Positions 1 through 62,156 of a DNA stretch of 64,000 nt are shown in pieces. A model generated the notes under the pieces. The model saw only the letters and a program-made list of their open reading frames with translations. It did not search any database and was not told the DNA's origin. Positions within the stretch are counted from its first letter, which is position 1; every line of letters begins with the position of its first letter. The position numbers were made by a program, and so were the translations under genes. Origin of the DNA: Stramonita haemastoma (Eukaryota; Mollusca; Gastropoda; Neogastropoda; Muricidae); contig CM060323.1 of assembly GCA_030674155.1 (NCBI GenBank), forward strand, positions 49,272,096-49,336,095, written 5' to 3'.

Positions 1-49
1 TCCTTTGCGTTTTTATTAGAAAGACTTAAAAAGATAACTTTCTTCCATG

Positions 50-170
50 CTGAAGTCAAATGTTCTGGGCCTGACTTGTCAGGTGCTTAACAGTGGCACA
101 ACTCTTTTTCGCTCTTCTGACAGACAACACAATGGTTTCTATCTGATTGTTCAGTGAAGAAGAAAGAGAA
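50..170 (-). repeat. Dispersed repeat C, copy 1
   Basis: On the minus strand this segment carries TTGTCTGTC, then an AGCGAAAA block, then GTTAAGCACCTGACAAGTCA. The same ordered blocks recur near 3,870-3,965 (minus) and 56,205-56,300 (plus). It is not related to the other repeat families here and has no coding capacity. Probably an old short interspersed or MITE-like element; its class is unknown. Confidence 0.6.
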
Positions 171-404
171 GTTGATTGTGCCATTCTAAGACTTGCTATC
201 GTGATAACCTCATCACTTTCCAGTGCAGTTTTAGGGGTTTTGACATCTGATACAAGAATCATTTTGGCAGTTTTTGTACCATGATAATTTCACCCATAAT
301 GATATTACATTAACTGGGTTGTTTCCATAAGGTGAAAAGAAGTTTTCATTGCTAATGGTGACACATCATCCAATTTTTGTTGCTGTTCCTCAGTGAGATC
401 TTTG

Positions 405-485
405 ATGTTCACCAATGGTGAGATTTTATGTATACAACCATTTTTGCTCACCATTAAGGTTGCCACATTCCAACTTCAGGGAACT
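405..485 (-). repeat. Solo SINE 3' module (type 2)
   Basis: Contains CACCAATGGTGAGATTTT and ACCATTAAGGTTGCCACATT. Read on the minus strand it is the terminal module that ends several SINE copies in this window (9,408-9,808 and 46,130-46,535). No SINE body is attached, so it is a 5'-truncated insertion. Confidence 0.65.
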
Positions 486-521
486 TCATCCAATAATCAG
501 CAAGACAGCCAATGGTAATAA

Positions 522-606
522 TGTGTGTGTGTGTGTGTACACATACATCTATACATACATACATATATACATTATACATACATACATACATACATACATA
601 CATACA

Positions 607-638
<32 letters not shown>

Positions 639-745
639 CATACATACATACATACATACATACATACATGTTCATACATACATACTATACATACATACAT
701 ACATACATGTTCATACATACATACATACATACATTACATACATAA
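522..745. repeat. (CATA)n microsatellite with (GT)n
   Basis: A short GT run is followed by about 170 bp of CATA tetranucleotides interrupted by TTCATA and ACTATA variants. The open frames across it encode only YIHT-type low-complexity peptides and are not genes. Confidence 0.95.
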
Positions 746-1103
746 TATATAATGGATTGTATATTGAGTTCTGGAGAAGACAGAAAAGGAAACAGACTAA
801 ACCATTTGTGTACATTCAAGTATAAACCTTCTGTTCTGAGACTTACATACTATAGGTGTACAGTATGCAATGTGTGGCCTGTGTGGGCAATCCTTTTCTC
901 CAGATTTGGTCGATGAAATTTCAGAGAATGGTCAGACAGAGCTTTTTGCCATGGTACATGATTAGTCAGCCTAGTTTTATTTTTCTTCTTTTTGTCCTCA
1001 AGCATTTTTGTACATTCCATGCTTTTGCTCTGCAATGACATGAATATTTAAAGTGTGCTTGAAGCAGTAGTGATCATTTTCTCAATCCCCTTCCCCTCCA
1101 CAG

Positions 1104-1288
1104 ACCCTCAGTGTTTTGACAAAACTCATGGTCTTACCAGTATTCTATCACACACTCTGCAGATGACAAACAGCTACCAAAGAGATTCATTGAGAAACTT
1201 CACTGATGAGCAAAGTAAACACAAGAAGTTTCCTCCAGATAAGAGACTACAGATAACAGAGTATGGACCTTCCATCCAATTAAGATAA
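1104..1288 (+). CDS. Possible terminal exon of an unrecognised upstream gene
   Basis: A strong acceptor (CCTTCCCCTCCACAG, ending at 1103) precedes an open frame that starts in phase 1 and runs 61 codons to a TAA at 1286-1288. The peptide is polar and lysine-rich, with KKFPPDKRLQITEYGPS near the end, and is not low complexity, unlike most open frames here. I do not recognise the family. Third positions are AT-rich, unlike the GC-rich exons of the neighbouring gene. It would be the 3' end of a gene lying left of the window on the same strand. It could also be a chance frame. Confidence 0.3.
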
Positions 1289-1684
1289 GAGATTACCTTC
1301 TATTAGGATATCAAACTTTATGGTGATAAACTCTACCCCCCCCCCTCTCTTTCTTTGAGGAGTTTATCATCTTTTGAGAATGTTTTTGTCCATTAGTTTT
1401 ACAGCAATGTAAAATGTGGTATGATTGTGAGGCATTAGATAGATGTATATCAGTTTTTAAAAAGAAAAGGTAAGTAAAAAATCTTTTCAAGGGTTTGCTC
1501 TTTTTTTCTTTTCCATTTCTTTGTATAAAATGAACATACTGCCTTTTTTTTTCATTTGGGTCGTTAATTTTTTTGTTGTTGTAAAGTAGCCAAATTTAAA
1601 AAGTTGGAATTATTGAAATTTGTGTGGTGTTTGTTGGGGTTTAAACTTTTTTTTTTTAACACTTTAAAAAAAAATTGCTCTGTG

Positions 1685-1692
1685 TGTGGTGT

Positions 1693-1729
<37 letters not shown>
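1685..1729. repeat. (GT)n microsatellite
   Basis: Alternating TG run, broken near its left end by GGTGTGGTG, in the region upstream of the AGL promoter. Confidence 0.9.
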
Positions 1730-1730
<1 letters not shown>

Positions 1731-2036
1731 AAAATTTTATTTTCTGTTTGCTTATCATTAGTGATTTAGCTGTCTTTGACACATGATTGTATTTATATCT
1801 GAGTTTCTTGTTGAAAAAACAAAACAACCCCCCCCCCCAAAAAAAAAAAAAAGACCTACCCCCACCCCCCAAACATTAGGTATTTGATTTCCAGCAGCAA
1901 GAATTACTTTCTCTATTTTACATGCAGAAAAGTTTATCTCCAGACATGAAAATTTTATCGGTAGAAACTGACCTTTACCCTCCATTAGTTTTGGCTTAAT
2001 GGCAAGGATTGATTACCCTTTGCTATTTATTTTACT

Positions 2037-2186
2037 GGATTGGTTGTTGATCAATGAAAACGAAGCCGCTCAATTGTTTATCGAATTCGGCGAGATTCGG
2101 TTAGATTAAATGCTGCAATTTCATTGATGAAGACAACCGGCGTGCCCCTATAAAACCAACTGCTGGTCACGCTCGCTTGGTCATTG
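2037..2186 (+). promoter_or_regulatory. Candidate AGL core promoter
   Basis: TATAAAA lies at 2149-2155. About 30 bp downstream an initiator-like TCATTGT (2181-2187) marks a likely transcription start. An inverted CCAAT box (ATTGG) lies at 2039-2043. A 5' untranslated leader of about 100 bp would follow before the ATG at 2286. All of this is motif reading; no transcript data were available. Confidence 0.45.
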
Positions 2187-2285
2187 TGGCTGTAGCATAT
2201 CCGTGGTGTTGAAGAGGACAGCGGTGTAGTGCACAGTGAGTGGAACAGACTAGCCTAGTAGATCGTAGAATTTGACCTTCGCAAA

Positions 2286-52413
<50,128 letters not shown>

Positions 52414-53200
52414 GTGGAACTGAGTCCCTCAGTCAGTCTGTCAGTCGTCAGTCCACACAACAGACTTTTTCTGGGGCAGCATGATCGGCGCCCCATCCTG
52501 TACTGTGTTTTAACACATCAAAGAAGATCCATCCAAATTTGGGCTTTTTTTTTTTCTTCTTTTTTCTTTACCATATTTTCTTTTTATATTCATGCATATA
52601 TACACATAACTTTTAGTAATGATATTTGATGCTTTACACACACATGTTCAGCTCTTTCTTTACCCCTTCTGCTTATACATGTTTTATATTCCGTAGTATA
52701 TTTTGACTTGCAATCTGTGTAAATGTTCTTGTTCTCTTTTGAGGGAAGATTTTCAAAAGCTGAAATGCTGTCAGTGAGCATTCCTCCCTCTCCTCCTGTC
52801 CTACAGAAAACACATCTGTTTTCAGCCCACAGCTGTGAAAAGAAATCCTTATGGGAGAAAGGTGCTTAAAAAATTTCTCATCTGATTGTCACACAGCTGC
52901 AAAATGACATTGTCTTTCAGTTGAACATCTGCCACATTATGGAGGGCATGAAAGTCTCCTGTGGTCAGAGTTGCAATCCTTGTGATATTTTATGTGTATT
53001 GTCACTCATGGTGTTGTGGGGGTTGTTGGAAGAGCATCATTAGAGGTTGAAAATATTATTGAAAGCTATGACTTCTGAGTGATTGCTGGCAACGCGTTTT
53101 TTTTTTCTTTTTTCTGGAAAATCTGTGACTAGTCAGTTACACAACTTTTGATGAAAATTATGTTTTGAGCATACTAATAAAAGATTCTGTTGTATTCTAG
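52414..53200 (+). promoter_or_regulatory. AGL 3' UTR with candidate polyadenylation signal
   Basis: The first good AATAAA after the stop is at 53,175-53,180, followed by GT-rich TTCTGTTGTATTC. Later AATAAA motifs at about 53,276, 55,845 and 56,098 allow longer 3' UTRs. Without transcripts the end cannot be fixed. Confidence 0.45.
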
Positions 53201-56200
53201 TTATCTATTCATTGATCTATGTAGTGGAAGTGGGGGGTGTGGAGAGAAAGGACTTGATGACCCCCTTCCCCCCTCAAATAAACATCACTTTGCTCGTCTG
53301 CATTTGTAGTAACTGAAGATGGTATGTACAAGAGAAGAAGGCTCTTCTTGTTTGTCCGGAGAAATTGTGGATACAGCTGGTATGTAGGCATTACACAATT
53401 AGAAATGGAATTTTTAGACAGCAAGGGAAGTAATTGACGTGCTCTTAATTGTCCTTAAAGCATATTGTGGAATCACATTGCACTGAAGCTGTTTCACAAG
53501 CAACATTTGTTTTTGAAAATGCGCACAGAACAGTTCTACACATGCAGGAGAATACAGCATGCTAGGGGTAAAATATTAGATCTATGCAGCATATTGTTGA
53601 TGTCTTGTCCTCGTAGAATGTGTGATAGATGTGATGTTTGCTGTGTACCGTTTCCTTTCATTTAACTCAAGATTCCAAAACCTGACTAGTTTCTGAGAGT
53701 GCTGCTGAACTGTTGTGGGTTGGTGTTTACATGATTGTCATGCCAGAGAAGAGACTAGGGTCATTTTCCTCTCTCCTTGCCAGGCCTTTGGCTCATTCTA
53801 CTTTTAGCCACACCATAAAATCATTTATCATATCACAGTTCCATATGTCACTGTAAATAGTGTAAGGCATTTTACACGTTTTTAAGAAAAACAAATCTCA
53901 AAGTTTTTTCTGTCTTCCTTTTTTTAAAAATAACATTTTTTAAGAGTTGTGGTAGTGTCATTTTTGTTTGCCTTTCCAGACTGATTTTATCATTGGTGCA
54001 GTTTCTTTTCCAAGACAAAGGTCATATTCATGGAAATTCACTCATGGAACAGCGCGAGTTTTGGACTTGAGACAGTGCACAGACCTCGGCCTGCTGTGAT
54101 AGGTGCCTGCAGGACCAGTCCTCTGCTTCAGTGTTGCTGTCAGCAGCAGTTCAGCTGTCTGTCAGCAGCAGTTCAGTGTGTCTGTCGCAGCTCAGCGGTC
54201 TGTCAGGTGTTCTGTCCATCATTTCCTTTTCAGTATTGGAAAACCAGAGCTGTGATGTTAGTTAAGGCTTCATCTGCAGAAGACAGGATTGATTGACCTG
54301 CACATCCCTGCATGTAGGCCTGCTGTGGAATGTCAGTATGCATCATCCATCCCCCCACTGTCCTGATCAACTCCTCAACAAAACACTTGTGGTGTGATTT
54401 CATCATAGACACTGGTGTTAGAATGTGTTATGCACGTCTAGGTGTTATGCTTTAATGATTGTTGATGTTCACACGCTGTTTTGTCTGATGTGGGACAGAG
54501 TGGGTGATGCTGTTGGTGTAGCTTTGTCACTGGGATGTTGGAAACCAGCAAATTGGAGTGATGGGGTGACCTCATTCCTGGTGATTTCTTCCATGATGGA
54601 GCTGATGATAGTGTTTGGGCATTGTCTGCCCCCAGTGATCTGGGAGATTTATGATTTGACACTGTTATGAATCAGCACTTGACATGGTAGAGCTAAAACA
54701 GCAGTAGAAAGTGACTGGTGATATTAGTAGAAAAAGTTTACAAGTAATATGAACAATGTGTCATAGACATTTTTCAAATATATTTGTTTGATCATGTAGC
54801 AAGTACTGTGTATGTCAGTCTCAATATATAGGATGTACATAGGAATGCACTGTCCCTAGAGATGCGCGGTAGGTCGTGGTGTGAGACATCCCTGATCATC
54901 ATCTTGTACATGGTGCTACATTATTCTGGTTTTTAGGTTGGTTAACTACCAGCAGTGACTTTGTTATGCATTTAGTTCACCACTGTGCATACAGCATCAT
55001 CCTGTGCATTTCCATCAGTTTTTCAAAGTATTATTGCAGTATCACATTTGCTTACTTCATTCTCTGCCCCCCCCCTTTTTTTTTTTTTTTTTTTTTTAAA
55101 GGTTAGATCAGATTCATTCGGTTAGGGTTGCCAGTGAATCTCTGAGAGCTCCAGGTGCAGCATTCAGTTGATACAAGTTGTTTTGGAAGATCCCAACGAG
55201 CCACAGGATGCTTTGTCAGAGATCTTTGGTTTCAGACATTACTGGGAATGGAGTCATCCTCAGATGTAGACGTATGTCCCAAACCAGTCAGCACCTTCAA
55301 AACTTCACTGATTGTGTCGTATGTGTAGCATGAAAAGGATTTCTCTATTCAAGAAGTTGAGGTTCACCCGTTACTATTAAGCAAACCAGCTGTGAAATGC
55401 AAACTGCTTATATTGTTTGACAAGGCAAGGACATGAATTGGGATTATGAACAAACTTGATTGGGTATAGTATGGGCATCCATTCATGTGGCCAAGGTTTC
55501 AGTGTGCCGGTTTCCTGCTATAGAAATCTGTTCATAGTTATGCAGTATCATGCTCATTTTGAGTCTACCTCGTCTGCAGTGTAGTGTCGGTTGTTACTAG
55601 TATTAGAAGACAATCCCTTATACCAAATCAGCTTTTTTTCAGATGCAGCTTTTTGTCATTGATGTGCTGTATTCCTTTTAGTGTACTTAACATGGAGAAC
55701 TACCAACATAGCACACAGTTTTTTTTCATGTAATGTCATGTCATATATTGACACTGGTTCATCTTTCTCCCATCCATCCCTTTGATTAAAACAAAATTTT
55801 TTATTTCTGTTTTCACCCCACTATTCAGAGAACGCTTTAAAATGAATAAAAATGGACTGTTATGCGTGGAGTGACATTATTTGAAAAAAGCAAGTAGAGG
55901 CCAGTTGGGCCTCTTGCAGGGCATTGTTTGCATAAATAGGCATTACATGTTTAGGCATCAACTTGGGCTGGTTTTTAAAAAAAAAACAATGGGAAGTTCT
56001 GTTAGTGTGTGTGTGTGTTTTGAGGTAGTTTTGATGGCTGTATTATTTACAATTGGTCTGTGTTTGTCGGTGGCCCTTGTTTTCAGTTATGTGATTGAAT
56101 AAACAGGAAGAAAATGTGCCAAGGTTATTTGCTATGTGTAGTAACTGGACATGTTTGGTTATATCCATTACACCACATTTTTTCTTCTTCTTCTTTGACC

Positions 56201-56204
56201 GCCT
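53201..56204. other. AGL to EXOSC2 interval, left part
   Basis: No coding signal or clear element. May include a long AGL 3' UTR. A C-run/T-run sits at 55,067-55,097, and CAGCAGTTCAG is repeated at about 54,140-54,180. Confidence 0.5.
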
Positions 56205-56300
56205 AGACAGCAACTATTGTTGTCTGTCATATGAGCAAAAATGCAACATGGTGCCATTGAGTGCCTGACAAGTCGGGCCCAACACATCCAAATTCAGCAT
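56205..56300 (+). repeat. Dispersed repeat C, copy 3
   Basis: TTGTTGTCTGTCATATGAGC, AAAAATGCAACATGGTGCCA and GCCTGACAAGTCGGGCCC, the plus-strand version of the copies at 50-170 and 3,870-3,965. Confidence 0.6.
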
Positions 56301-57118
56301 GGAAGAGAATTTTTGTCTTTAAAGTCTTTGTGGAAAAAAGGCCGGAGTTGGACCAAGAAGGCAGATAATAGACAAGACGGAGGTGGAGATGCTATTTATA
56401 CTGACAGGCCCCCAGCTTCCTCACAGGGAATACCATATTCTAGACAAGAGAGAAAAATTAGCATGCGCCTTTTCTTTTTTGGGCTTTTAAAAAAAAACAA
56501 CAACCCACATTTATTGGGTATTGAAACTTATGTTGGTAGTGAGAAAACTGTCGATAGATCAGAAAATCCATATGAGAACAAGTTTGGATATGTATTCTTT
56601 GTCATTATGAGATTATTCTCACTTACATAAGGTATTTCTGTTGAGCCTGTGTTTGAAACAGAGTGACCGTGACCAGGCTTTGCATTCAAAACACATTGGC
56701 TTCCCATCCTATTTAGATTGGTAGCTCCATGCTGGCCAAGTGGTCTTTGCCTTCAGATGTCTTTAGCTAACAACTTCACATGTCTTCAGGCAACAGTTGG
56801 TGGCAGGGATGTAAGAATCCTGGGTCTTCCTCTTCAGTGGGTATGGTTGAGCTTTCAGTTGCACTGCAGCTTTCCAAATGTTGGGTCCAGGTAGTTCCAA
56901 GGGGTTTCGATACTTTGGTAGTTTTTTTGGCATTTTGTCAGGTCTTGGCCTTGCGTGTGCGAGTGAGCATGTGCATGAGGAGAGTGGGGGTCTCGCACAT
57001 GAATGCTGTCCTTCCTGTTTGTTGTACTGGTAATGGCCATCTTAGACATACTTGGGGATATTTCAACAAGTCAGACTTAGGTGAAAATAAGTTCTGGAGT
57101 CAAAATTAGCAGCATAAA

Positions 57119-57236
57119 TAAAAACATACATCTTTCAAGAGAAGAGAAATTCAAACAGTCGAACAGATACATTTTTATAAAACATACATCTTTCAAGAGA
57201 AGAGAAATTCAACAGTCGAACAGATACATTTTTTTG
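57119..57236 (+). repeat. About 58-bp direct repeat, 2 copies
   Basis: AAAACATACATCTTTCAAGA ... CAGTCGAACAGATACATTTT occurs twice consecutively. Confidence 0.9.
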
Positions 57237-57456
57237 AAATGCATGACAAAAATGCACCTATTCAATAATAGTAGGTACAAGTCTCACTTGATAATCATTA
57301 CAGCCATAAACTTTCTCTTGTGCTACTTCCCCCATTCCTTTCCACTTAAACATGTGTACCATTTTCTAGTTAGCAAATTGAGTAACTGTAATACATACTG
57401 TTTTTTTTAACACCCCCAATACCCTTTTCCCCCTCATCATCAACTTGTTCTCTCCC

Positions 57457-57474
57457 CCCCCCCCCCCCCCCCTC
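57457..57474. repeat. Poly-C tract
   Basis: Eighteen or so C residues. Confidence 0.85.
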
Positions 57475-57522
57475 TTAAAAGAAACCAAACCCAACCAATT
57501 TTCCCTTAGTTTCACTCTGATC

Positions 57523-57563
57523 TCTCTGTCTGTCTGTCTGTCGTGTCTGTCTGTCTGTCTGTC

Positions 57564-57595
<32 letters not shown>

Positions 57596-57628
57596 ACTCA
57601 CACACACACAACAACACACACACACCCA
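57523..57628. repeat. (GTCT)n then (CA)n
   Basis: GTCT tetranucleotides passing into CA, ending at the head of the next SINE. Confidence 0.93.
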
Positions 57629-57629
57629 C

Positions 57630-57990
57630 AGGGACGGCATAGCCCAGTGGTCAGAACACTGCACTTGCAATGTCACGATCCAGGTTCAATTCCGGTTCGA
57701 TGGGATTTTTTCCCCCTGGAGTTAACATCAGTGCTGTCTCCACTCTCCCCAAAAGTCCTTTGGATGAGACTATAAACCGACGCCCTGGATGCTAATGCAT
57801 GCAGAACATCTTGCGCACAAGTTAAATCCTGCTCGCTTTTCCTAAGTCTTAAACTCTTACAGAGTAGGCCATTGTGTGCAGGTGGGAACATAAGATTTAC
57901 AAAACTGCATACACACGGATTGGATGTAAAAAAGCACACGAGTGCTTATTCCATTATCTTTGATATAAAAGAATAAATAAATATATAAAT
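57630..57990 (+). repeat. SINE family A, full copy, type 1 end
   Basis: GGGACGGCATAGCCCAGTGG head, CCAGGTTCAATTCCGG B box, AGTTAACATCAGTGCTG, GATGAGACTATAAACCGACG, GCACACGAGTGCTTATTCC, and an AATAAATAAATATATAAAT tail. It carries a small internal insertion near 57,845-57,860. Confidence 0.9.
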
Positions 57991-58040
57991 ACATGTGCAT
58001 GTGCACACTCACCTTTTCCAGCAAGCTCACTCACACATGC

Positions 58041-58112
58041 ACCCCCCCCCCCACACACACACCACACACACACACACACACACACCCTATGGGGACGGAT
58101 AGCCTAGTGCAC
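58041..58112. repeat. (CA)n plus SINE head fragment
   Basis: A poly-C/CA tract followed by GGGGACGGATAGCCTAGTG, the first 19 bases of a family A SINE, which then ends abruptly. Confidence 0.55.
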
Positions 58113-58674
58113 ACCAACTCCTAACACTTTTAGTTCAGCAATGGGACAGAAAAGAAGGCAGAGGCCGAGGAACTTAACAAACCAGGAACTTAACAAACCA
58201 GCATCGCTTCTCACCCCCACTTATCCCCCAGTGTCAGAGTCAAAAGCCAGCGAGTATCATGGTACCAATGTCCACATCTGCAACGTCGAGAATAGCTTAA
58301 AATTTGTCTTAGTCCCAGTGAAACACGTATTTTGGCACCGAGTAACTCACTCCTTACAAAGTAGCCTACAAGACTTACAGACTAACTGAACCCCAACTGA
58401 ACTGAATGGCCTGATTTCCAGGAGATGTGATATAACACAGATGTCTACCACATGTGGCCGTCCAGAAATTAGCCTCTGTAGAATCTAGAGGTCTAGGGAG
58501 GGCCTGTGCCTTCTAATTATTTTGTTGCTGTTATGATACTGATGGTCAGTGCACAAAGTACAAGTCTCTTTATATACTTCTCTTTTAAAGATATAGACTA
58601 ACATTACTTTTCATCACAAAGATTTAAAGCAGTAATTATTCAATAAAACCAAAAAGTACGCTCGACATTTTATG

Positions 58675-58722
58675 TGCGCGCACGCACGCACACACACACG
58701 AGAGAGAGAGACAGAGAGAGAG
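58675..58722. repeat. (CGCA)n and (GA)n
   Basis: Short CGCA/CA run then GAGAGAGA. Confidence 0.85.
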
Positions 58723-58922
58723 AAATGAATGCTGTCGTTGACTTCTACTTTCAGACACAAGGACATACCTATGGCAATGTGCTTTTCCTGATTTTTTTTC
58801 CTTTTTTTGTTTTCTTTTGTTTTGTTTGTTAATTTGTTCTTCACTATATGAATAGAAAAGTGTTCAGAGGATGGAAGACAATCACAAAAAATCCCTAAAC
58901 CACTGTACACTGAACGTAGTAT

Positions 58923-59167
58923 GCACACACACACACACACACAACACACATATACACGGGTGCGAGCGCGTGGGTAAAAAATTTACAATTAACTGTCTTC
59001 ATCACTGAAGTCTTGATAGAGACAGAGACAGAGAGACAGACACACAGACTGAGAAAGAGGATTATGCAAACAAGAAGGTGATTCCATGAGAGCACACACA
59101 CACACGTACACCACGTATGCATGCACACACAGTCATGCGCATGCTCCTCCTCTCTCTCTCTCTCTCT
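58923..59167. repeat. Cluster of CA, GACA and TC simple repeats
   Basis: CA runs at 58,923-58,955 and 59,093-59,132, GACAGA units around 59,020-59,045, TC run at 59,147-59,167. Confidence 0.8.
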
Positions 59168-59974
59168 AACTCACTTTCAGTCTCACACAAGCACAAACAC
59201 ACTCGCCTGCTCGGCTTAAGACAACATCAAAAACAAAAACCAACAACAAAATAATGACCACCACTATTGCTTGGTAGGACCCAAAAGTTATTGCCTTTCT
59301 GCCTTTGCTAATATTCAACACAGGCCTGAATTGATGTTTTTTTCCTGCAACTAGATCTATTCTAGTTAACTTTAACTGATACTGACTGTACAATACTAAC
59401 TTATTTATTTTAAATGTTTACATACAAAATGGAGGATAATTATAGGGTATCCCTTTCTTAGCTGGCAACTCTACAATTATTTTTATACTATGCTCATTAT
59501 TTTTCTGTTTTTCACCTGAAGGAGAAAAGATCGATAGTAGCCCTATAGCTTAATAGAATGAAATCCATGCCCTGTGTTCCTAACTGTGTCAATCCCCCAC
59601 TGACCTCTTTGTTTTGAGAACTTAATGGGCTACACACGAAACAGAGGACGAACACTGAATCACACAATTGAGGAACTTCAAAATGTTAAATTTACTACTT
59701 ACAGTGATCGGTCTACAGCACCATTCTTTCACAGATTAATCCATGTATTTTGAGCAACTTCCGAAAGTTATTCACATTCAGATATAAACTCTAGTTTAGA
59801 TTTTATGACAACTTTTGTCGCATTAATCGGAAAGTGTGGGTTTCTCAAATACAGAGAAATAGTAGGGAGCATGAACAGCCTGCCTGCTGTGCTATGGAAT
59901 TTCGCTAGCTGAATGGATAGGGTCAGTCACAGAATAACAGAGCCAGCGTTGCGCTAACTAAAGGGTCAGATTTG

Positions 59975-60318
59975 GGGAAGGGTAAACTGCCGTGAGTGGT
60001 CAGAACATTGCACTGGCAATTTGATGACCCGAGTTCAATTCCGGTCGAGGAGATTTTTCTCCTGGAGTTAACATCAGTGCCGACTCCACTCTCCCCACAA
60101 GTCCTTCGGATGAGACTTTAATACCGAGGCCCGTGTGGGAACGCACGCAGAACATCTTGTGCACATGTTAAATCCTGTTCCGCTTTTCATAAGAGTAGGC
60201 CACCGTGTGCCGGTGAGAACAGACAACATTTACAAAACTGCATATACACGGGGACTGGATGTAAAAAAGCACAAGAGTGCTTATTCCATTATCCTCGCTA
60301 TAAAAGAAAAGAAAAGAA
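59975..60318 (+). repeat. SINE family A, full copy, type 1 end
   Basis: GAGTGGTCAGAACATTGCAC head, CCCGAGTTCAATTCCGGTC B box, GGAGTTAACATCAGTGCCG, GATGAGACTTTAATACCGAG, GCACAAGAGTGCTTATTCC and an AAAAGAAAAG tail. Confidence 0.88.
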
Positions 60319-60763
60319 TGGAATGGAATCACTCACACCAAAACCCATGCACACAGTGATAAACACATAATATTCACTCATGTTTTTAATACTCTCATAC
60401 AGAAAGTGCAGTCAAAAAATCAAAAGACATTATGGAGCTATCAAATGGAGATGAGAAATTGACTAAGAGTAAATGCAGAAGGCACAGGTCTGCAAGTACT
60501 AACTCTAACAGTGGTAAGCAGGCCTGAATGTAGGACTTCACAGAATAATGTACAGAGTTCATAGTTTTGATCTTTGAAATTATGATTTCCATCAACTACA
60601 AAACATTTAACGAAGTAAATCTGCTAGTTTTGACAACAGTGTGACATTTTCTATGATCTTGGATATTAAATGCTCTCAACAAAGGCTCTTTAATTTTGTT
60701 TTTCTCATTATATAAAAGAAATTGTGCATTGTGGGAGTGAAATCGTGAATTGTCATAAGTTTA

Positions 60764-60784
60764 ATTGGGGGGGGGGGGGGGGGG
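60764..60784. repeat. Poly-G tract
   Basis: About 18 G residues in the EXOSC2 3' flank. Confidence 0.85.
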
Positions 60785-60849
60785 CATACAAAATACATGT
60801 ACCTTCCTAACTTGCACATCCTTTCTCGAGTACAAAATCTGCATAAAAA

Positions 60850-61000
60850 CCACACACACACACACACATACACAGTCTCAACATCAGCTAACACACACAC
60901 ACACACATACACAGTCTCAACATCAGCTAACACATACACACACACATACACCAAGTCTCGACATCAGCTAACACATACACCGAGTCTCAACATCAGCTGC
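60850..61000 (+). repeat. About 37-bp minisatellite in the EXOSC2 3' flank
   Basis: Four copies of CACACATACACAGTCTCAAC plus ATCAGCTAA, the last two shortened. It lies 60 bp beyond the EXOSC2 stop, so it may be transcribed in the 3' UTR. Confidence 0.9.
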
Positions 61001-61057
61001 CAAGGTTGCACACAAGATCACTCTTCACAAGAAACACACATCCTTTCATTCACATCA

Positions 61058-61412
61058 CTAGTAACCCTGTTGTTCTAATCGTTGCTGACAGAGTCCAGCA
61101 ATTTCGGTTGCCACTTCAGCTTTCAACAGCATCTTGCTTTCAAAGCGCAGAGACTCTTCATAAGCGTACAGGATGCTGGTATCATACAGAAGCATCTTCT
61201 GGTCTGCCAGGATCAGCACACAGTTGCGGAGGCGGGCAATCTCCTCCCTGTCACTGCGAGACACGGGGCTGAGGTCGACGGTGTAGCCCCCTGTGTTGGA
61301 CTCTGGACAGTGGGTGTCAGCCATATGTAGCCGTTGTTGCCCAGATGAGTTTCACACCACAGGGCAGAGTGTGGAAGTGAGTTTTACGTCGCTTTATCAA
61401 AGACGCCGGAAC
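61058..61412 (-). CDS. EXOSC2: EXOSC2 last exon (frame disrupted)
   Basis: Minus strand. Acceptor TTTTGAATTCAG, phase 0. Encodes VPASLIKRRKTHFHTLPCG, then GNNGYIWLTPT, then GGYTVDLSPVSRSDREEIAR, MLLYDTSILYAYEESL and a C-terminus ending at TAG (61,058-61,060). Human RRP4 has KTHFHDLPCG, GNNGFIWIYPT and MMLYDTSILYCYEASL. Following the protein needs one extra base near 61,345 and one near 61,306. Both gaps fall in GG pairs on the plus strand, as at AGL exon 27. Confidence 0.88.
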
Positions 61413-61539
61413 CTGAATTCAAAACACAACCCAAACCCATTTAACCATTTCCTCTCTCACAGAAAGAATACACGTTTAGTTGGAATAAATGTCAGCTTCC
61501 TTAAATTTAGGCAGGGCTGGCTTCAAGGATAGGGGATCT

Positions 61540-61935
61540 AGCAGCAGTAACACATCTGTCCAAAAAAGGAGAGGCCCAGCTGCCAATCCTGTCTGACCCT
61601 AAAGCGGGCAGGTACCCATTTAAAGCTGGGTGAACTGGGGGACTGTACTGAAGCTAAGGCACACAAACGGTAACCCATTCACTTGGTAACCACACTAAGT
61701 GCTGCTTAACATTAGCTTGGGGAAAGTGAGTCCTCTGACCACTGAGTTATCCCATCCTCACATGTCCACAAATAAAGAACCCTCATTAACAAGGGAGTTG
61801 TCCCTAGAAAATTTCTGTAGAGAAAAACCACTCTCACTGTATACTTATGCACACAGGAAAAAGTGTTTAAATAAAAAAAAAAAAAAAAACCAGCCCGAAT
61901 TGTAGAGAAATATGACTGAAAGTGGTATACATACA
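61540..61935. repeat. Composite SINE-like sequence, partly family B
   Basis: At 61,720-61,770 the minus strand reads GGATAACTCAGTGGTCAGAG, a tRNA-like head. From 61,775, TTAACAAGGGAGTTGTCCCT, CAGCCCGAATT and TGAAAGTGGTATAC resemble family B. An A run (61,868-61,886) separates the last two. Probably two adjacent or nested old insertions. Confidence 0.5.
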
Positions 61936-62156
61936 ACAATACCACCTCAATCCAGTTTTATCCAAAAGAACTTGCATCTATAGAATTGCAAGTCAGAATC
62001 ATGTTAACTCTAGGGAAATCTGCAGCAATCCCAACCCCTTTCCTTAGATTACCATTGGCCACAGATCCCATGCTGTAACCACTTGCCTATTCTTTTCCTT
62101 GTGAGAGTAACACAGTGCAACTAACAAACCTGAGACAACATGCTTACTGAACTCAC

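Noticed and set aside
415..825. Long open frame rich in YIHT repeats
   Set aside because: It is a translation of the CATA microsatellite; the frames on both strands are open for the same trivial reason.
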